Below, piece after piece: positions 18,297 through 29,212 of a DNA stretch of 64,000 nt (positions are counted from its first letter, which is position 1; every line of letters starts with the position of its first letter). Below the pieces are notes generated by a model that was not told where the DNA came from, searched no databases, and saw nothing but the letters and a program-made list of their open reading frames with translations. Both the position numbers and the translations under genes were made by a program. The DNA comes from Lampris incognitus (lineage: Eukaryota > Chordata > Actinopteri > Lampriformes > Lampridae): positions 17,910,005 through 17,974,004 of the forward strand of contig NC_079216.1 of the NCBI RefSeq assembly GCF_029633865.1. The letters are read 5' to 3'.

Positions 18297-18600
18297 TGTA
18301 GCGAATTCGGGGGACAACGCAATCACAGGAACTGCCGCGGCCGGGAAGCGAACCCGTGTCGCCTGCACCGCAGGAGGCATCGCTAACCGCTCGACTAAAG
18401 GGTCAGACTCGTGGACTAGCGTGTCTACTTATCCATTCACGTTACACTACCCCCCTCCTTCGGGAAGCGCGTCCCCGCGCTTAAGCATATCAGCTCCGTC
18501 ACGCCTCAGGGCGCATACGCTTCCGACCGGGACGCGAACAGGGGTTCGCCTCCCGGCCGCGGCAGTTCCTGTGGTTGCGTTGTCCCCCGATTTCGCTACA
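18297..18600. mobile_element. Palindromic LTR-derived insertion with ATAT duplication
   Basis: 18297-18446 is a full LTR of the small family (plus strand 'tgtagcg...gttaca'), followed by its polypurine tract and about 80 bp of internal sequence. A 58-bp inverted copy of the LTR outer end (about 18543-18600, three mismatches) closes the element. Both outer ends are therefore TGTAGCG in inverted orientation, and 'atat' flanks them (18293-18296 and 18601-18604). This is not a normal solo LTR or full element. Confidence 0.8.
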
Positions 18601-18604
18601 ATAT

Positions 18605-19345
18605 TTTTAGGTGCATGGAATGAAATTAATGTTAAATCAAATAAATGAGTCAAATAAATGTTCCTGATTCCTTGATGTCTGCACTTTTCATTTGGACGGG
18701 CCTTTATTGGGCCAGTGCGTGTGAGATGGTTTTAAAGAGCATTTACCAAACTTTTCAACAAGCATCATCATATGGCACAATTTTCGCTATGCTTCTGAAG
18801 AATGTATGATCAGCAGGCCGTGCACGAGAGTGTCTTTATTATTTCACAGGTTGTGGTACTTTGAAAGAGGCCTCTGGTGTTGAAGAACCGGTCCCGTAAG
18901 TGGAGAAGATGCAGGGCAACCCGTCCCTCACAGATGCTGTGCCCGACACATACATATAGAGGAGGCTGGGAATAATTTTTGTGATGAGGTAAAACAAAAA
19001 AGAAGAATGTGTTATCTTAAATCACCTCTATTTCAACAGAACTTGTTCAAAAATTAAATATTTTGCATTGAGTGTCGGCTTAACATCTTTTCATTCGCTT
19101 CACAGCTGAACGCCTTTGACTTGCAGCAGCATTGGGATGCATGTTGGATGGGTCGGGGTCATCCACCCTCCTTTTTTTGTACATGACATGCATGAACAAT
19201 GTGACACACCTTCTTGTGGATAGCGTAGCCTTGTACCACCATGTTGTCCAGGCATTGTTGATGACATTTAAGCATTTAAGCAACAAGACAATTATCTGTT
19301 CCACATTTGAATGACCCAACGATGTGTGTCATTGTGCATTACTGT
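18605..19345. other. No gene confirmed; short unexplained minus ORF
   Basis: The minus frame 19080-19319 reads 'LFMHVMYKKRRVDDPDPSNM' and a basic C-terminus 'RSAVKRMKRC' before a stop. It looks more protein-like than its surroundings, but I do not recognise it and see no splice context. Confidence 0.3.
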
Positions 19346-19347
19346 CA

Positions 19348-19792
19348 CACACCCTCCCCCCTCCCCTCTTTTTCTCCCCAATTGTACCTGGCCAATTACC
19401 CCAATTTTCTGAGCTGTCCTGGTCGCTGTTCCACCCCCTTTGCCGATCTGCGGAGGGCTGCAGACTATCACATGCCTCCTCCGATACATGTGGAGTCACC
19501 AGCTGCTTCTTTTCACCTGACAGTGAGGAGTCTCACTAGGGGGATGTAGTGCGTGGGAGGATCACAGTATTCCCCCCAGTCTCCCCCCGAACAGGTGTCC
19601 TGACCGACCAGAGGAGACGCTAGTGCAGTGACCAGGACACATACCCACATCCGGCTTCCCACCCACAGACACGGCCAATTGTGTCTGTAGGGATGCCCGA
19701 CCAAGCCGGAGGTAGCACAGGGGATTCAAACCGGCGATTCCCGTGTTGGTAGGCAACGGAATAGACCATTACGCCACCCGGACGCCCCCCCT
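19348..19792 (-). mobile_element. tRNA-derived SINE (family A), copy 2, full length
   Basis: On the minus strand the tRNA-like head ('gtggcgtaatggtctattcc', B-box 'ggtttgaatcccc') leads through 'gacacaattggccgtgtctg' to the tail 'ccaggtacaattggggagaa'. It is the uninterrupted form of the SINE at 14031-15190. Confidence 0.85.
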
Positions 19793-19799
19793 CCCCAGA

Positions 19800-20620
19800 A
19801 TTTCATTATGCTTTTTACAGACTGAATAGCCATTTGCTTTGTTAGAAAGTGGGTGCAGGTCCATGAATACTGGGATGGCATCCAGTGCTTCACCTGACCC
19901 CCTGTATAGGGTCCGATGAAAAATTTTGCCAAATCAGTATGCGGATTGACAAGACCATACCGGATCGGTCAAGGTCTGGGTTAACAACAGTCGCCATTGG
20001 TGCTGTGCCCTCACACGGTACCGATGGAAAACCCTGAGAAACAGGGAGCAAGCTGAAAGAAGAAGAAAGTGAAATGAATAGAGTGAAAAGGTACTGAGAA
20101 CATTTTGCCTTTCTTCTCTAGTTTGCCATCTGAGTCACATTGCCTCCAAAACATGTGGGGCCTGGCTCAGAGACGTCCCAGTGGTTTCTTGTGTCAAGCT
20201 GGCTTTCTGTAGTACAGCCTGACATCCGCGTGGGATACAGCACACACAACCTCTGGGGCAGACATTGTGTGTCCAGTGTTTCTATAGGAGGCCCCTGGCC
20301 AGTTCCAAAAGGTCTGTAAATATTTCACAGAAAAGTTCAAAACACAGAAGCATGATTGGAAACCTGGGTAAAAAATAATCATTTGAGGATGGTGTGTTCC
20401 TCCCCTGCAGTGACAATGGATTAAAGGGCCGAGTCCCTCTTTCTTCCAGTCTAGGGAACCAACTGCTGGTCTGACTGGAAAACAGGATGAGCATAGTGAT
20501 AAGGTGCACCGTTTGAATGCGTATGTTTTGCTCACAGTGAGGATTTTGCCGCTTTATTCTGTAATTCCTATCTATAACTATTCATATCTATAACTCGGCC
20601 ATCTGTGAAATGTATAAGTA
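19800..20620. other. No gene recognised; possible LINE 5' sequence near 19940-20045
   Basis: 'accataccggatcggtcaag' to 'gtaccgatggaaaaccctga' has the look of the 5' region of a fish LINE, without a coding frame to support it. The remainder is unrecognised. Confidence 0.3.
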
Positions 20621-20931
20621 GACTCACAGAAAGGTAAATCAGTTCATCTGGATACGTTTACGGCATCAAACTGTGGCACGTCAAGTTGAGGGAGGACTTT
20701 TGTCTTTTGGCGGCACGTGTGAATGAAATTTTACTCTTTCTCTCTCTTTCTTTCTGTCCGTGTTCCAGTTCCTTCTCTTTTCTGTGCTCATACTGTTGCC
20801 ATACTTGTCAGTTGAAAGCCAGTCACATTAGGGCTCAACTTGTTTGATCACAATAATGTACTGAAACCTTGATGCTACACGCTCAATAATGCAGGTAAGG
20901 AAATCACAGAAAGGTGAATCAGTTCATCTGG

Positions 20932-20985
20932 TCACAACGTTTATTGACAGAAACGTTTCATCACTCATCTAAGTGAGCTCTTCAG
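20932..20985 (-). ncRNA. Hammerhead-ribozyme-like motif in Penelope-like element
   Basis: Minus strand: CTGAAGA, a stem II hairpin (tcact / agtga around 'tagatg'), GAAA, then a perfect 6-bp stem III (acgttt / aaacgt) and the expected U-H. This is the CUGANGA...GAAA core with closed stems II and III, i.e. type I topology, as described for Penelope-like elements. Stem I pairing is not convincing by eye, so activity is uncertain. Confidence 0.6.
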
Positions 20986-20999
20986 TCTCAGCTGACTGC

Positions 21000-21540
21000 A
21001 GGTACCCCCACCCTTATACACAATACAGTGACATAACGACCCAAACCAACGATGGGTTTCAGATGCAAATTGCCATGACCATTAACTAGAGTTACAATGG
21101 CCACGTGTACTATTCACAGAGGAATTGGGAATAGTTGCAATCACAGCATTGTAAGATGGTGACAGATGTACTGTTAGCCCCCCACCACCCCGGTTCAGGG
21201 ATGGTCGTTCCCTCTTCACATAGATGGCGTCTTTGACACCCCGTTATAACCAGCATTCCTCCTTATCAAGGACGAGCATATCCTCATCCTTGAAAGAGCG
21301 GCCACTGGCCTGTAGATGGTGTAGACTGTGGACTCCTGGCCTGACGCATTAGCACTTAGCAGCGTACACTATATTGCTCTGTTTGTGCCGGGGGACCCGA
21401 TCCTTGGGATGAACCAATTTCTGACGCAGCGTGTTTTGGGGTTTGAAAGCAACTGAGACGCGGTGTTTGGGAAAATATGCGTCTCACCTGTTCTGACACT
21501 CTCGCCACATACGGACTCACCACTGGTTTACACTTAAGCA
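21000..21540 (-). pseudogene. Penelope-like retroelement, C-terminal (GIY-YIG side) remnant
   Basis: Minus-strand frames carry 'KDAIYVKRERPSLNRGGG' and 'HLSPSYNAVIATIPNSS' (about 21110-21240) and, upstream in other frames, a region corresponding to the linker before the GIY-YIG endonuclease. The endonuclease core is largely deleted and there are stops. It is followed on the same strand by the hammerhead-like 3' region at 20932-20985. Confidence 0.75.
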
Positions 21541-21769
21541 GCCCTTCTCCTCTCTTCCATCGGCTGGTGCACTGTTAGAATCAGAATCAGAATACTTTAT
21601 TCATCCCCGAGGGGAAACTGGGGTAGGGCGTAGCCTACACCTGTCGCCATGTTGCACTGCTATTTACAATGTATTATATTTATTTATATATTATTAGACA
21701 TATATTTATTTATAATACCTATTTATTTATATATTTACTATTATTCATCATTGCAGCTATTCCCCAGTC

Positions 21770-21975
21770 CTCTGTGAATAGTACACATGGCCATTGTAAC
21801 TCTAGTTAATGCTCATGGTAAGTTGCATATGAAATCATTGGTGTGGGTCATTACAGCACTGTATTGTTTATAAGGGTGGGGATACCTGCAGTCAATTGAG
21901 ACTGAAGAGCTCACTTAGATGAGTAATGAAACATGTCTCTCAATAAACGTTGTGTCCAGATGATTTAAAGGTTTT
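21770..21975 (+). mobile_element. Penelope-like 3' region, inverted partner, with hammerhead-like core
   Basis: Reverse complement of 20925-21125. The plus strand has CTGAAGA at 21902-21908 and GAAAC at 21928-21932 with a weaker stem II and a decayed stem III. It lies head-to-head with the copy at 20932-21540. Confidence 0.65.
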
Positions 21976-21984
21976 TTTTTTTAG

Positions 21985-22330
21985 GGAGTTGTTCCTTATC
22001 CAATGTGAGGGTCTCAGGACAGGATGTAGTATTGATGTAAAGCCCACCCTTACAACAACAAAAAAATTATACTTGAAGTTTACTTAATAAAATTAACTTC
22101 AAGTATATTACCCACTAATATCAATGTACTAATAGTATACTTACAAGTATACTTAAGTATCATTTTGTTTAGTATATCTCTGATAAGTACTTCCAAAGTT
22201 AACCGAAAGCATACTCACTGATTTTTAGTTTAAAATAAGTATACTAATATCACACTTGAAGCAAATTTGTAGTTTGTGATATTGGGCTGCACAAATAAAA
22301 TTGACTTGACTTGACTTGACTTGAACTCAT
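21985..22330. repeat. AT-rich 'agtatactt' repeat and L2-type tail
   Basis: 22040-22260 contains many short forward and inverted copies of 'agtatactt'/'aagtatact'. 22265-22325 is an L2-like LINE tail on the plus strand ('gtgatattgggctgcacaaa' with (TTGAC)n), the same as the minus tail at 4436. Both interrupt the right arm of the inverted repeat. Confidence 0.55.
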
Positions 22331-22703
22331 TCAACTTTCTGTGATTTCCTTACCTGGACTCCTGAGCATGTATCAAGGTATCAGTAGATTATGGTGATCA
22401 AACAAGTTGAGTCCTAAAGCGATTGGCTTTAAATTGACCAGTAGGTATGGCAACAGCATGAGCAAGGAAAAGGGAAGGAGTGGAAACACTGACAGAAAGA
22501 AAGACAGATAGAAAGAAAAAGTAAAATTTCATTCACACAGACCACCAAAAAACTACAGTCCTCCCTCAACTTGACGTGCTGTAGTTTGATGCTGTAGTTT
22601 GCAATACCAGCGACAGGAGCGGGTGTGATGAGACAGAAGGCGTCGTCATGACATGTGTGAACAAATGCTGCTCATAAAGTTTCAAGATTGAAGCTGCAGG
22701 AAA

Positions 22704-23389
22704 CATGGCCGGATTAACCCACCAGGGGCCCCCGGGGTACGTACGTCCATTGCCCCCCCCCCCCGCCCCATCAGATAGGCTACACAAACAATACTAAACA
22801 TTGTTAAATGTAAAACTAATGCAAATACCCAACATGGTAGTAAACGCTATGCCAAACTGCATGGGATTTGGATGGCGACTACAAAGTACAACACAATTTT
22901 GAATCACAAAACAAACAAGAGATGAGAACAGCAGCTCACAGCATCACAAACATATTGCGAAGCCTTCTTCCTGCTTACGACGGCTTACCAACAGGAAATA
23001 AATGTTCATTTCATAGCAAATAAGCTGGTGAAATATGGGCAGATTTTAGTAAAACTATCTGTTTAATTATTTTTCAGTATGGGTATTCTAGCTAGCTAGC
23101 ACGTTTGTTTAACTATGCACAATGAAACAATGAAGCTTGGGGCCCTGCATCAGTAGAGACTGTAGCTTGGGGCCTCACATCAATAGAGACATTGTAGCTT
23201 GGGGCCCTGCATCAGTAGAGACTTTGTAGCTTGGGGCCTCGCATAAATAGAGACTAGCTTGGGCCCTGCATCGTGACGCAGGATTGGAACAAACATCCCT
23301 TGTGGGGCATGATTGGGGATCCCTACTATATGCAAATACAATACCCCTGGGGCTCTCACCCGGCATGCCCGGTCCATAATCCAGCCTTG
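22704..23389 (-). mobile_element. Non-autonomous hAT-type MITE with internal minisatellite, copy 2
   Basis: Inverse orientation to 14220-14935. The ends CATGGCCGGATTA and TAATCCAGCCTTG are complementary, and the perfect 8-bp duplication GCAGGAAA flanks them (22696-22703 and 23390-23397). It has about five minisatellite units and about 190 bp of extra interior (22945-23130) relative to copy 1. No transposase frame. Confidence 0.85.
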
Positions 23390-23397
23390 GCAGGAAA

Positions 23398-24400
23398 CTC
23401 CCAGCAGTGCCTGAAAATATTGCTCCGACAGTGTTACAAAATGTGTGTGTGAAAGCGGATCAGATGGAAAGAAGAAGGGAGGGAGAGATGGAGACAATGA
23501 GCGAGAAGAGAGAAAATTATCTCTTTATGAGTCTGCCACGTTTCTGGTCAGCACAATGGTAGAAATGATGAAGACGATGAGACCAAGTTGTTGGATGGTT
23601 TTAAAAAAGAGTAAAGGGGCTGATACTTGGTCAGATTAAGCTTCCTGTTGAGATGCTACAGGTTAGACAGGACCAGAGGTGCAGAGTCACAACAGGCAGC
23701 TCTCCAAAAGCAAAATATGGCTACGTAGAGGACAACATTTGTGTGCTGTGATACGCGAAAGGGCTCTAATGCAGACCCTTCATTCATGACTTAGCACTGA
23801 ATGCTCATACCTATCAGAGACTCATTCTTGTCCAGAGCCTCGCTATCTTCTCACCGTCAAACTAGTGTCATGTTGAACAGGATATGAGTGGTTCCTGTTG
23901 ATGCAGATATCACTAGCCACATACTACACCTGGCCCCTGATCATCCCCGTGAACCAGTGACTTCCATTCATTACCGGCCTTATCAGGGGCCAGATAAGAG
24001 AATTGAAAACAAATCACAAACATTATGGTAACCTGCTACTTTGACCCTTCTGTAAAAAGATGCAGAAAAACAGGAAATGTGTGGGCTCCTGTCTAAACAG
24101 CAGCAGTTGTAAACTAGCAGAGGAAAGGGACGACAGCAGCAACCTCACTAAAATGAGCAGCCAGCTCTCCGTTTCCAGGCCAACCGTATCATTCTGCTCA
24201 GAGGCTGTGCTCCCCCGCCCCCCTCCAACAAGCACACATACAAACACACACACAGCCAGGTCCCCAGCGAGATGTGGAGCATCCCCTGGCAAGGTATGGC
24301 AACCCAAAACCCCGCTAAAGCTTTATAACCGCAAGTGGCAGAGTAAGATTTTATGGTATATGCTAGAGACAGAGAGAAGAAGAAGAAGAAAGACACTTTA
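23398..24400. other. No gene recognised
   Basis: Unique-looking DNA. Frames at 24023-24446 overlap simple sequence ('aagaagaagaag') and the SINE; nothing identifiable. Confidence 0.4.
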
Positions 24401-24404
24401 TTTT

Positions 24405-24722
24405 TGTCATTGTATAGTTACAATGAAATTTGTTCTCTGCATTTAACCCATCCTATTCTATAGGAGCAGTGGGCAGCTACAGCGCCCGGGGACCAACTCC
24501 AGTTCTTCATTCCATGGCCTTGCTCAGGGGCAGAGGCAGGAGTATTAACCCTAACATGCATGTCTTTTTGATGGTGGGAGGAAACCAGAGCACGCGGAGG
24601 AAACCCACGCAGACACAGGGAGAACATGCAAACTCCACACAGAAAGGACCAGAGATGGCCTGGGGTTCAAACCCAGGACCTTCTTGCTGTGAGGCAACAG
24701 TGCTGACCACTGGGCCGCCGTG
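24405..24722 (-). mobile_element. V-SINE, copy 2
   Basis: Begins with the tail 'ctgcatttaacccatcctat', passes 'gggagaacatgcaaactcca' and ends in the tRNA-like head ('accactgggccgccgtgctg'). Its head side meets the very long GA/TC run at 24760. Confidence 0.85.
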
Positions 24723-24756
24723 CTGCAGCCACCATGCCGCACGCTGACAGAGAGCA

Positions 24757-25235
<479 letters not shown>

Positions 25236-25239
25236 GTCA

Positions 25240-25840
25240 GAGTACTTACTCATCCATACAATTCAAATCATCAGATGATCAGAAAACAACACCTTCAAGC
25301 TGCTTCCTGGCTCATTCAGTGGATTCATAATTTTCTCATCAATAGACCACCGGCAGTAAGGGTTGGTAACGTATTGCCATCCACTATCATCATAAATACC
25401 GGCGCACCACAGGGCTGTGTGCTGAGCCCATTACTTTACACCCACCAACACAAATGACTGTCAACGCCCATTTCCCAGCACCACATGCTTTAAATATTCA
25501 CAGACTGCTGTGATGTTAAATGTCAAGGACTCTCTCTCTGCCTACCAACAATCCATATTTCATTTCAGTACATGGTGTGACACTAAATTCCTACAAGTTA
25601 ACGCTTCAAAGACCAAATAACTGCTCATAATGCATGGACAGAAAGTGGAGGTGGCTGAGGCTTTCAAGTACCTTGGTGTCACACTGGTCAATACTTTCAA
25701 TCTTTCACATTCACAGATGCTTTCAATAGAGATTAACAGTTATCCACAAAGTCCACCCTCAACGTCCTTGATATCCTAAATCATTATTATGTATTATTGA
25801 ACCAATTCTTCTGTATAGTATCATTTTTTTCCCCAACATG
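25240..25840 (+). pseudogene. L2-clade LINE reverse-transcriptase fragment
   Basis: The plus-strand frame 25143-25457 reads 'WIHNFLINRPPAVRVGNVLP' and 'TGAPQGCVLSPLLYT', the RT palm just before the catalytic pair. Later frames carry further pieces ('AEAFKYLGVTLV', about 25645). Several stops and frameshifts; 5'- and 3'-truncated. Confidence 0.75.
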
Positions 25841-25861
25841 CTCACAATTCAATAAGGAAAG

Positions 25862-26010
25862 ATATGTTGATGCATGCTGAATTATCCAGGTGTTGCACAC
25901 CAGAAAAGTTGAATCAGCTCAGCTCATCCGGGCACAATGTTTAGTGGGAGAAATGTTTCATCACTAATTCAAGTGGCTTTGTCAATCTCAGTTGACTTCA
26001 GGTGGAATGA
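25862..26010 (-). mobile_element. Degraded Penelope-like 3' region
   Basis: 'tgaatcagctcagctcatcc' and 'gaaatgtttcatcactaatt' align with 20915-20970 in the same orientation. The hammerhead core is decayed ('ttgacaaa' in place of CUGAAGA). Confidence 0.5.
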
Positions 26011-26014
26011 GGAC

Positions 26015-27130
26015 TGACTGACTGACTTTCTGTCTGATTTTCAGTCTATTTGTGCATGTGCAGACTGATCTGAAGCACCTGCCTGATGGGAGGATCTGAA
26101 ACAGATGGTGCCCAGGGTATGTAATATCGTTTAAGATGTTCTTAGCTCTCCTCACACAGATGTTCTAGTGATGGCAGCTCAATGCCAACATTGTCCTGTG
26201 TTGTTTCCACAACACACTGGAGGGTTTTTTGTCGGCTTTGGTGCAGCTGCTGTACCAGGCTGTCATGGAATTTGTCAGGATGCTCTCGATGGAGCATCTA
26301 TAAAACTTGACAAGCAGCTTTTGGGGGAGGTTGGCTTTTCTTAGCCTCCTCAGAAAATAAAGGTGCTGTTGTGCCTTACACACCACTGCTGAGTTGTTGT
26401 CACTCCAGGAGAGGTCCTCTGTGATGGTGACTCCCACGAACCTGAAAGTGGGGACTCCCTCCACAGCCTCAGTGTTGATGTGAACATGACTGTGTGTGAT
26501 CTTCTTGGAGGTCTTAAAGTCCACGATAATCTCCTTGGTCTTTTTGGTGTTTAAGAACAGGTTGTTGTTAGCACACCACATTGTCAGGTTCTGGACCTCC
26601 TTCCTGTATGTGGTTTTGTCGTTGTCTGATATGAGCCCGATGACTGTCATATCATCCGCAAACTTAACAATAGTGTTTGATTTGTGGATGGGTTGGTAGC
26701 TGTGTGTGAACAGTGCATAAAGAAGAGGGCTCAGCACACAGCCCTGGGAGACACCGATGCTCAGGATGAGCGTGGAGGTTGTGTGCTTGCCCAGGCTTAC
26801 AGTCTGGGGGCAGTTGATGAGGAAGGCCAGTATTCAATTGCATATGGAGGGAGTTAGTCCTAGTTTATGGAGTTTGTTGACCAGCTTGTTTGGTATGATG
26901 GTGTTAAACGCCAAGCTGTAAAGAGCATCCTGATGTAGGAGCTGGGTCTTGCCAGGTGAGAGACGGCTGCAGTGAGAGCCACACAGATGGCGTCCTCAGT
27001 CGATCTGTTTGCCCGATAGGCAAACTGGTGTTGGTCTAGATCAGCTGGGACAGTGTCTTTGATGTGGGTGAGTACCAGTCGTCAAAGCATTTTGAAATGA
27101 CAGGGTGAGACCGACTGGCTGAGAGTGCAT
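26015..27130 (-). pseudogene. L2-clade LINE reverse transcriptase and 3' UTR
   Basis: The minus frame 26165-26737 starts 'MLSPLLYALFTHSY' and contains 'NTIVKFADDMTVIGLISDND', the RT active site (FADD), then 'LFLNTKKTKEIIVDF' and 'FRFVGVTITEDLSWSDN'. Upstream (26740-27130) more RT sequence is readable with stops ('DQHQFAYRANRSTEDA'). The region below 26165 is the 3' UTR. It is a different copy from 25240-25840 and in opposite orientation. Confidence 0.82.
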
Positions 27131-27970
27131 CAATGCCATCGATGTGCACAATACGTGCAAAAAAAAAATCACTCGACTTTCTGTTAAGTCAGTTCATTTT
27201 TATTACACAATGACAGCTTTTTTTGAGCACTTACTGTAAAGCGAAACCAAACCCACAATTTCAAAGGTACCCAAAGCTAAAGGGGACCTCTGCCAAGTCA
27301 TAACCACTGTGTGTACTGTACTCTATGAGCTGGTAAGCCTTTAATCTCTTTGGGACTTAAATATGAAATCTCCACTAACCAGAAAATATATTTTGCAGTG
27401 ATATGCACTGGTGTAAAAAAAGAGAAGCTTTGTTACATCTTTTACTCACCTATCTCCCAAATGGTCGGTGACACGGATGTGACACAGATGGAAGGAGGAG
27501 GTGGGTTACCCACCTCTGATTAGAGATGTTAACATTATTTTTTATTTATTTATTTTCTGACGTAGATAAGTCCCAACCAGTCATTAGCATTGGCCTTGCA
27601 AGATTTAGGGCTGTTTTAATGCAGTAGATGGCATGTTGAGCCATTTCCAACCCATGAAGGGCCAATTTTTATAAATTTGGCAAGAAATGTCAATGTTAAC
27701 ACCACCAATGATGTGTTTCATCGCCATACAGTCATCATTTAGTTTACAGCTCAAAAAACACATTTGAGTGTTTAGTACCTCTTTAATGTGATTTGCACTA
27801 TATGTAGTGGTCTGGTCATCAAGTGGCCAACTGAGGTCATACAGGAAGCAGTGACACTTTGCCCATCCATATCTATGCCATGGTGACTTCACCTCTCGAT
27901 TTCAGCCACACAAGAAATAATTTTCTGCAAGCAGCTCCTAGTAACAGTAGTAGTTGGGAAAGCAGTAATA
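27131..27970. other. No gene confirmed
   Basis: The minus ORF at 27605-27892 ('LNDDCMAMKHIIGGVNIDIS') has no similarity I know. The rest is AT-rich. Confidence 0.35.
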
Positions 27971-27974
27971 AGCT

Positions 27975-28290
27975 GTGGAGCAGCACAGTGGCTTTGTGGT
28001 TTGCCCTGTTGCCTTACAGCAAGAGGGTCCTGGTTATGATCCTACTTAATCCCAACACTTCTGTGTGGGCTTTGTGCTGGTTTCCTTCCAAAGTGCTAAA
28101 ACTTCAATTTTAAGTGAACTGAAGCCTCTAAATTGCCCATAGGTGTGAATGGTTAATGAATAATAATGTGTGTGGGCCATGAAATGTGTTGGTGACCTGT
28201 CCAATGTCTCCCTACCTCCCACCCTATTCTGCTGAGATAGGCTCCAGCCCCACACCACCCTGAATTGGATGAAGTTGGAATGGATAATGA
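27975..28290 (+). mobile_element. Diverged V-SINE, copy 3 (second tail type)
   Basis: The head ('agcacagtggctttgtggtt', 'ttacagcaagagggtcctgg') and the tail 'ctgagataggctccagcccc' plus 'atggataatgaatgaa' are recognisable but with many changes. The tail is of the 'catccattatccaaacc' type, also found at 35030, 48525 and 57695. Confidence 0.65.
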
Positions 28291-28540
28291 ATGAATAAAT
28301 AAAAGGATCTATTATTATGTGATTGTAAAAAATTTGACACCGCTCCAAAATGTTCACTCACGTCATCAAATTTATTTCTCTTATTCAAAATCAAACTCGG
28401 AAATTTTCAAACAAAGGGAACTTCTACGCTCTTTGTTGCTAGTTCATGGACTTGTATGGTCTGCTATGGTGGAGTAATGTAAGGTGGTATAAAGGCAGGT
28501 TTCTAGCTATATACCTGTTAGAAAACACATTCTCTGGTGT

Positions 28541-28724
28541 CTGTGAATGTTCTCATTCATCCAGGTCATGGTTATCCAAAGGAGTTGAATCAAGTGCAAC
28601 TGGACTTGGTATATATCCGTGAAGACATTTCGCCTCTCATCCAAGAGGCTTCATCAGTTCGTACCTTTCTGACTAGACCAAGCTAGTCTGACTGGCTGGT
28701 GATGAAACTCAGATATTTAGCCAT
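28541..28724 (-). mobile_element. Short Penelope-derived hammerhead element with 15-bp target duplication
   Basis: The 15-bp CACATTCTCTGGTGT flanks it perfectly (28526-28540 and 28725-28739). The body matches 38722-38838 and the reverse complement of 3185-3363. On the minus strand it has CTGATGA, stem II gcctct/agaggc, GAAA. It carries no protein-coding capacity. Confidence 0.75.
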
Positions 28725-28739
28725 CACATTCTCTGGTGT

Positions 28740-29127
28740 TTCACATTGACACACTAGAGTTTGTAATAAAGACCTGCAACTGTTTTTTCACAAGCTCACT
28801 TTACTTTTAATGATGATGGTACTGATGCAACCTATTATTTATCTTGTTGCACACTGGGAGTAACAGAAGGTCGGTCAACAGTTCAAGGTAGAGGGAAAAG
28901 AGCTCCGGCTTTGAAGTTAATGCGGATAACCTGAACTTGTAGCTGCATTCTACTGGCAGAGAGCATGCTGGTAAATAGGCTCCTCGGGGTAGGGATTATA
29001 CCGCTTCAGTGACTCTCCAGCTGACTTTGATATCCTCCATGCCCTGAAACCTGCTATTCAGAGGCATCAATGCACCTAACACAAAAATATATTGAAAAAT
29101 TGATCCACAGGTCGAAAACAATGCCAC
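28740..29127. other. No feature recognised
   Basis: Unique-looking sequence; minus ORF 28996-29211 has no similarity I know. Confidence 0.35.
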
Positions 29128-29212
29128 TACACAAGGCAAGGCAAATGTATTTGTATAACACATTTCAGCAAAAAGGCTGTTAAAGTGCATTAAATAAAAC
29201 ATTAACGGCATT
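29128..29212 (-). mobile_element. L2-like LINE tail fragment
   Basis: 'caaggcaaggcaaatgtatt' and 'gtataacacatttcagcaaa' is a widespread fish LINE 3' end, followed by an AATG repeat. Confidence 0.5.

Larger units (their letters stand above)
20655..22610. repeat. Large imperfect inverted repeat built around Penelope-like ends
   Basis: Left arm 20655-21120 and right arm 21770-21975 plus 22330-22610 are reverse complements with many mismatches (e.g. 'ggtaaggaaatcacagaaag' at 20894 against 'ctttctgtgatttccttacc' at 22335). The right arm is split by other repeats at 21985-22330. Both arms contain the Penelope 3' terminal region with a hammerhead-like motif. The loop holds Penelope coding sequence (minus strand) and an AT-rich part. 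Confidence 0.8.
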
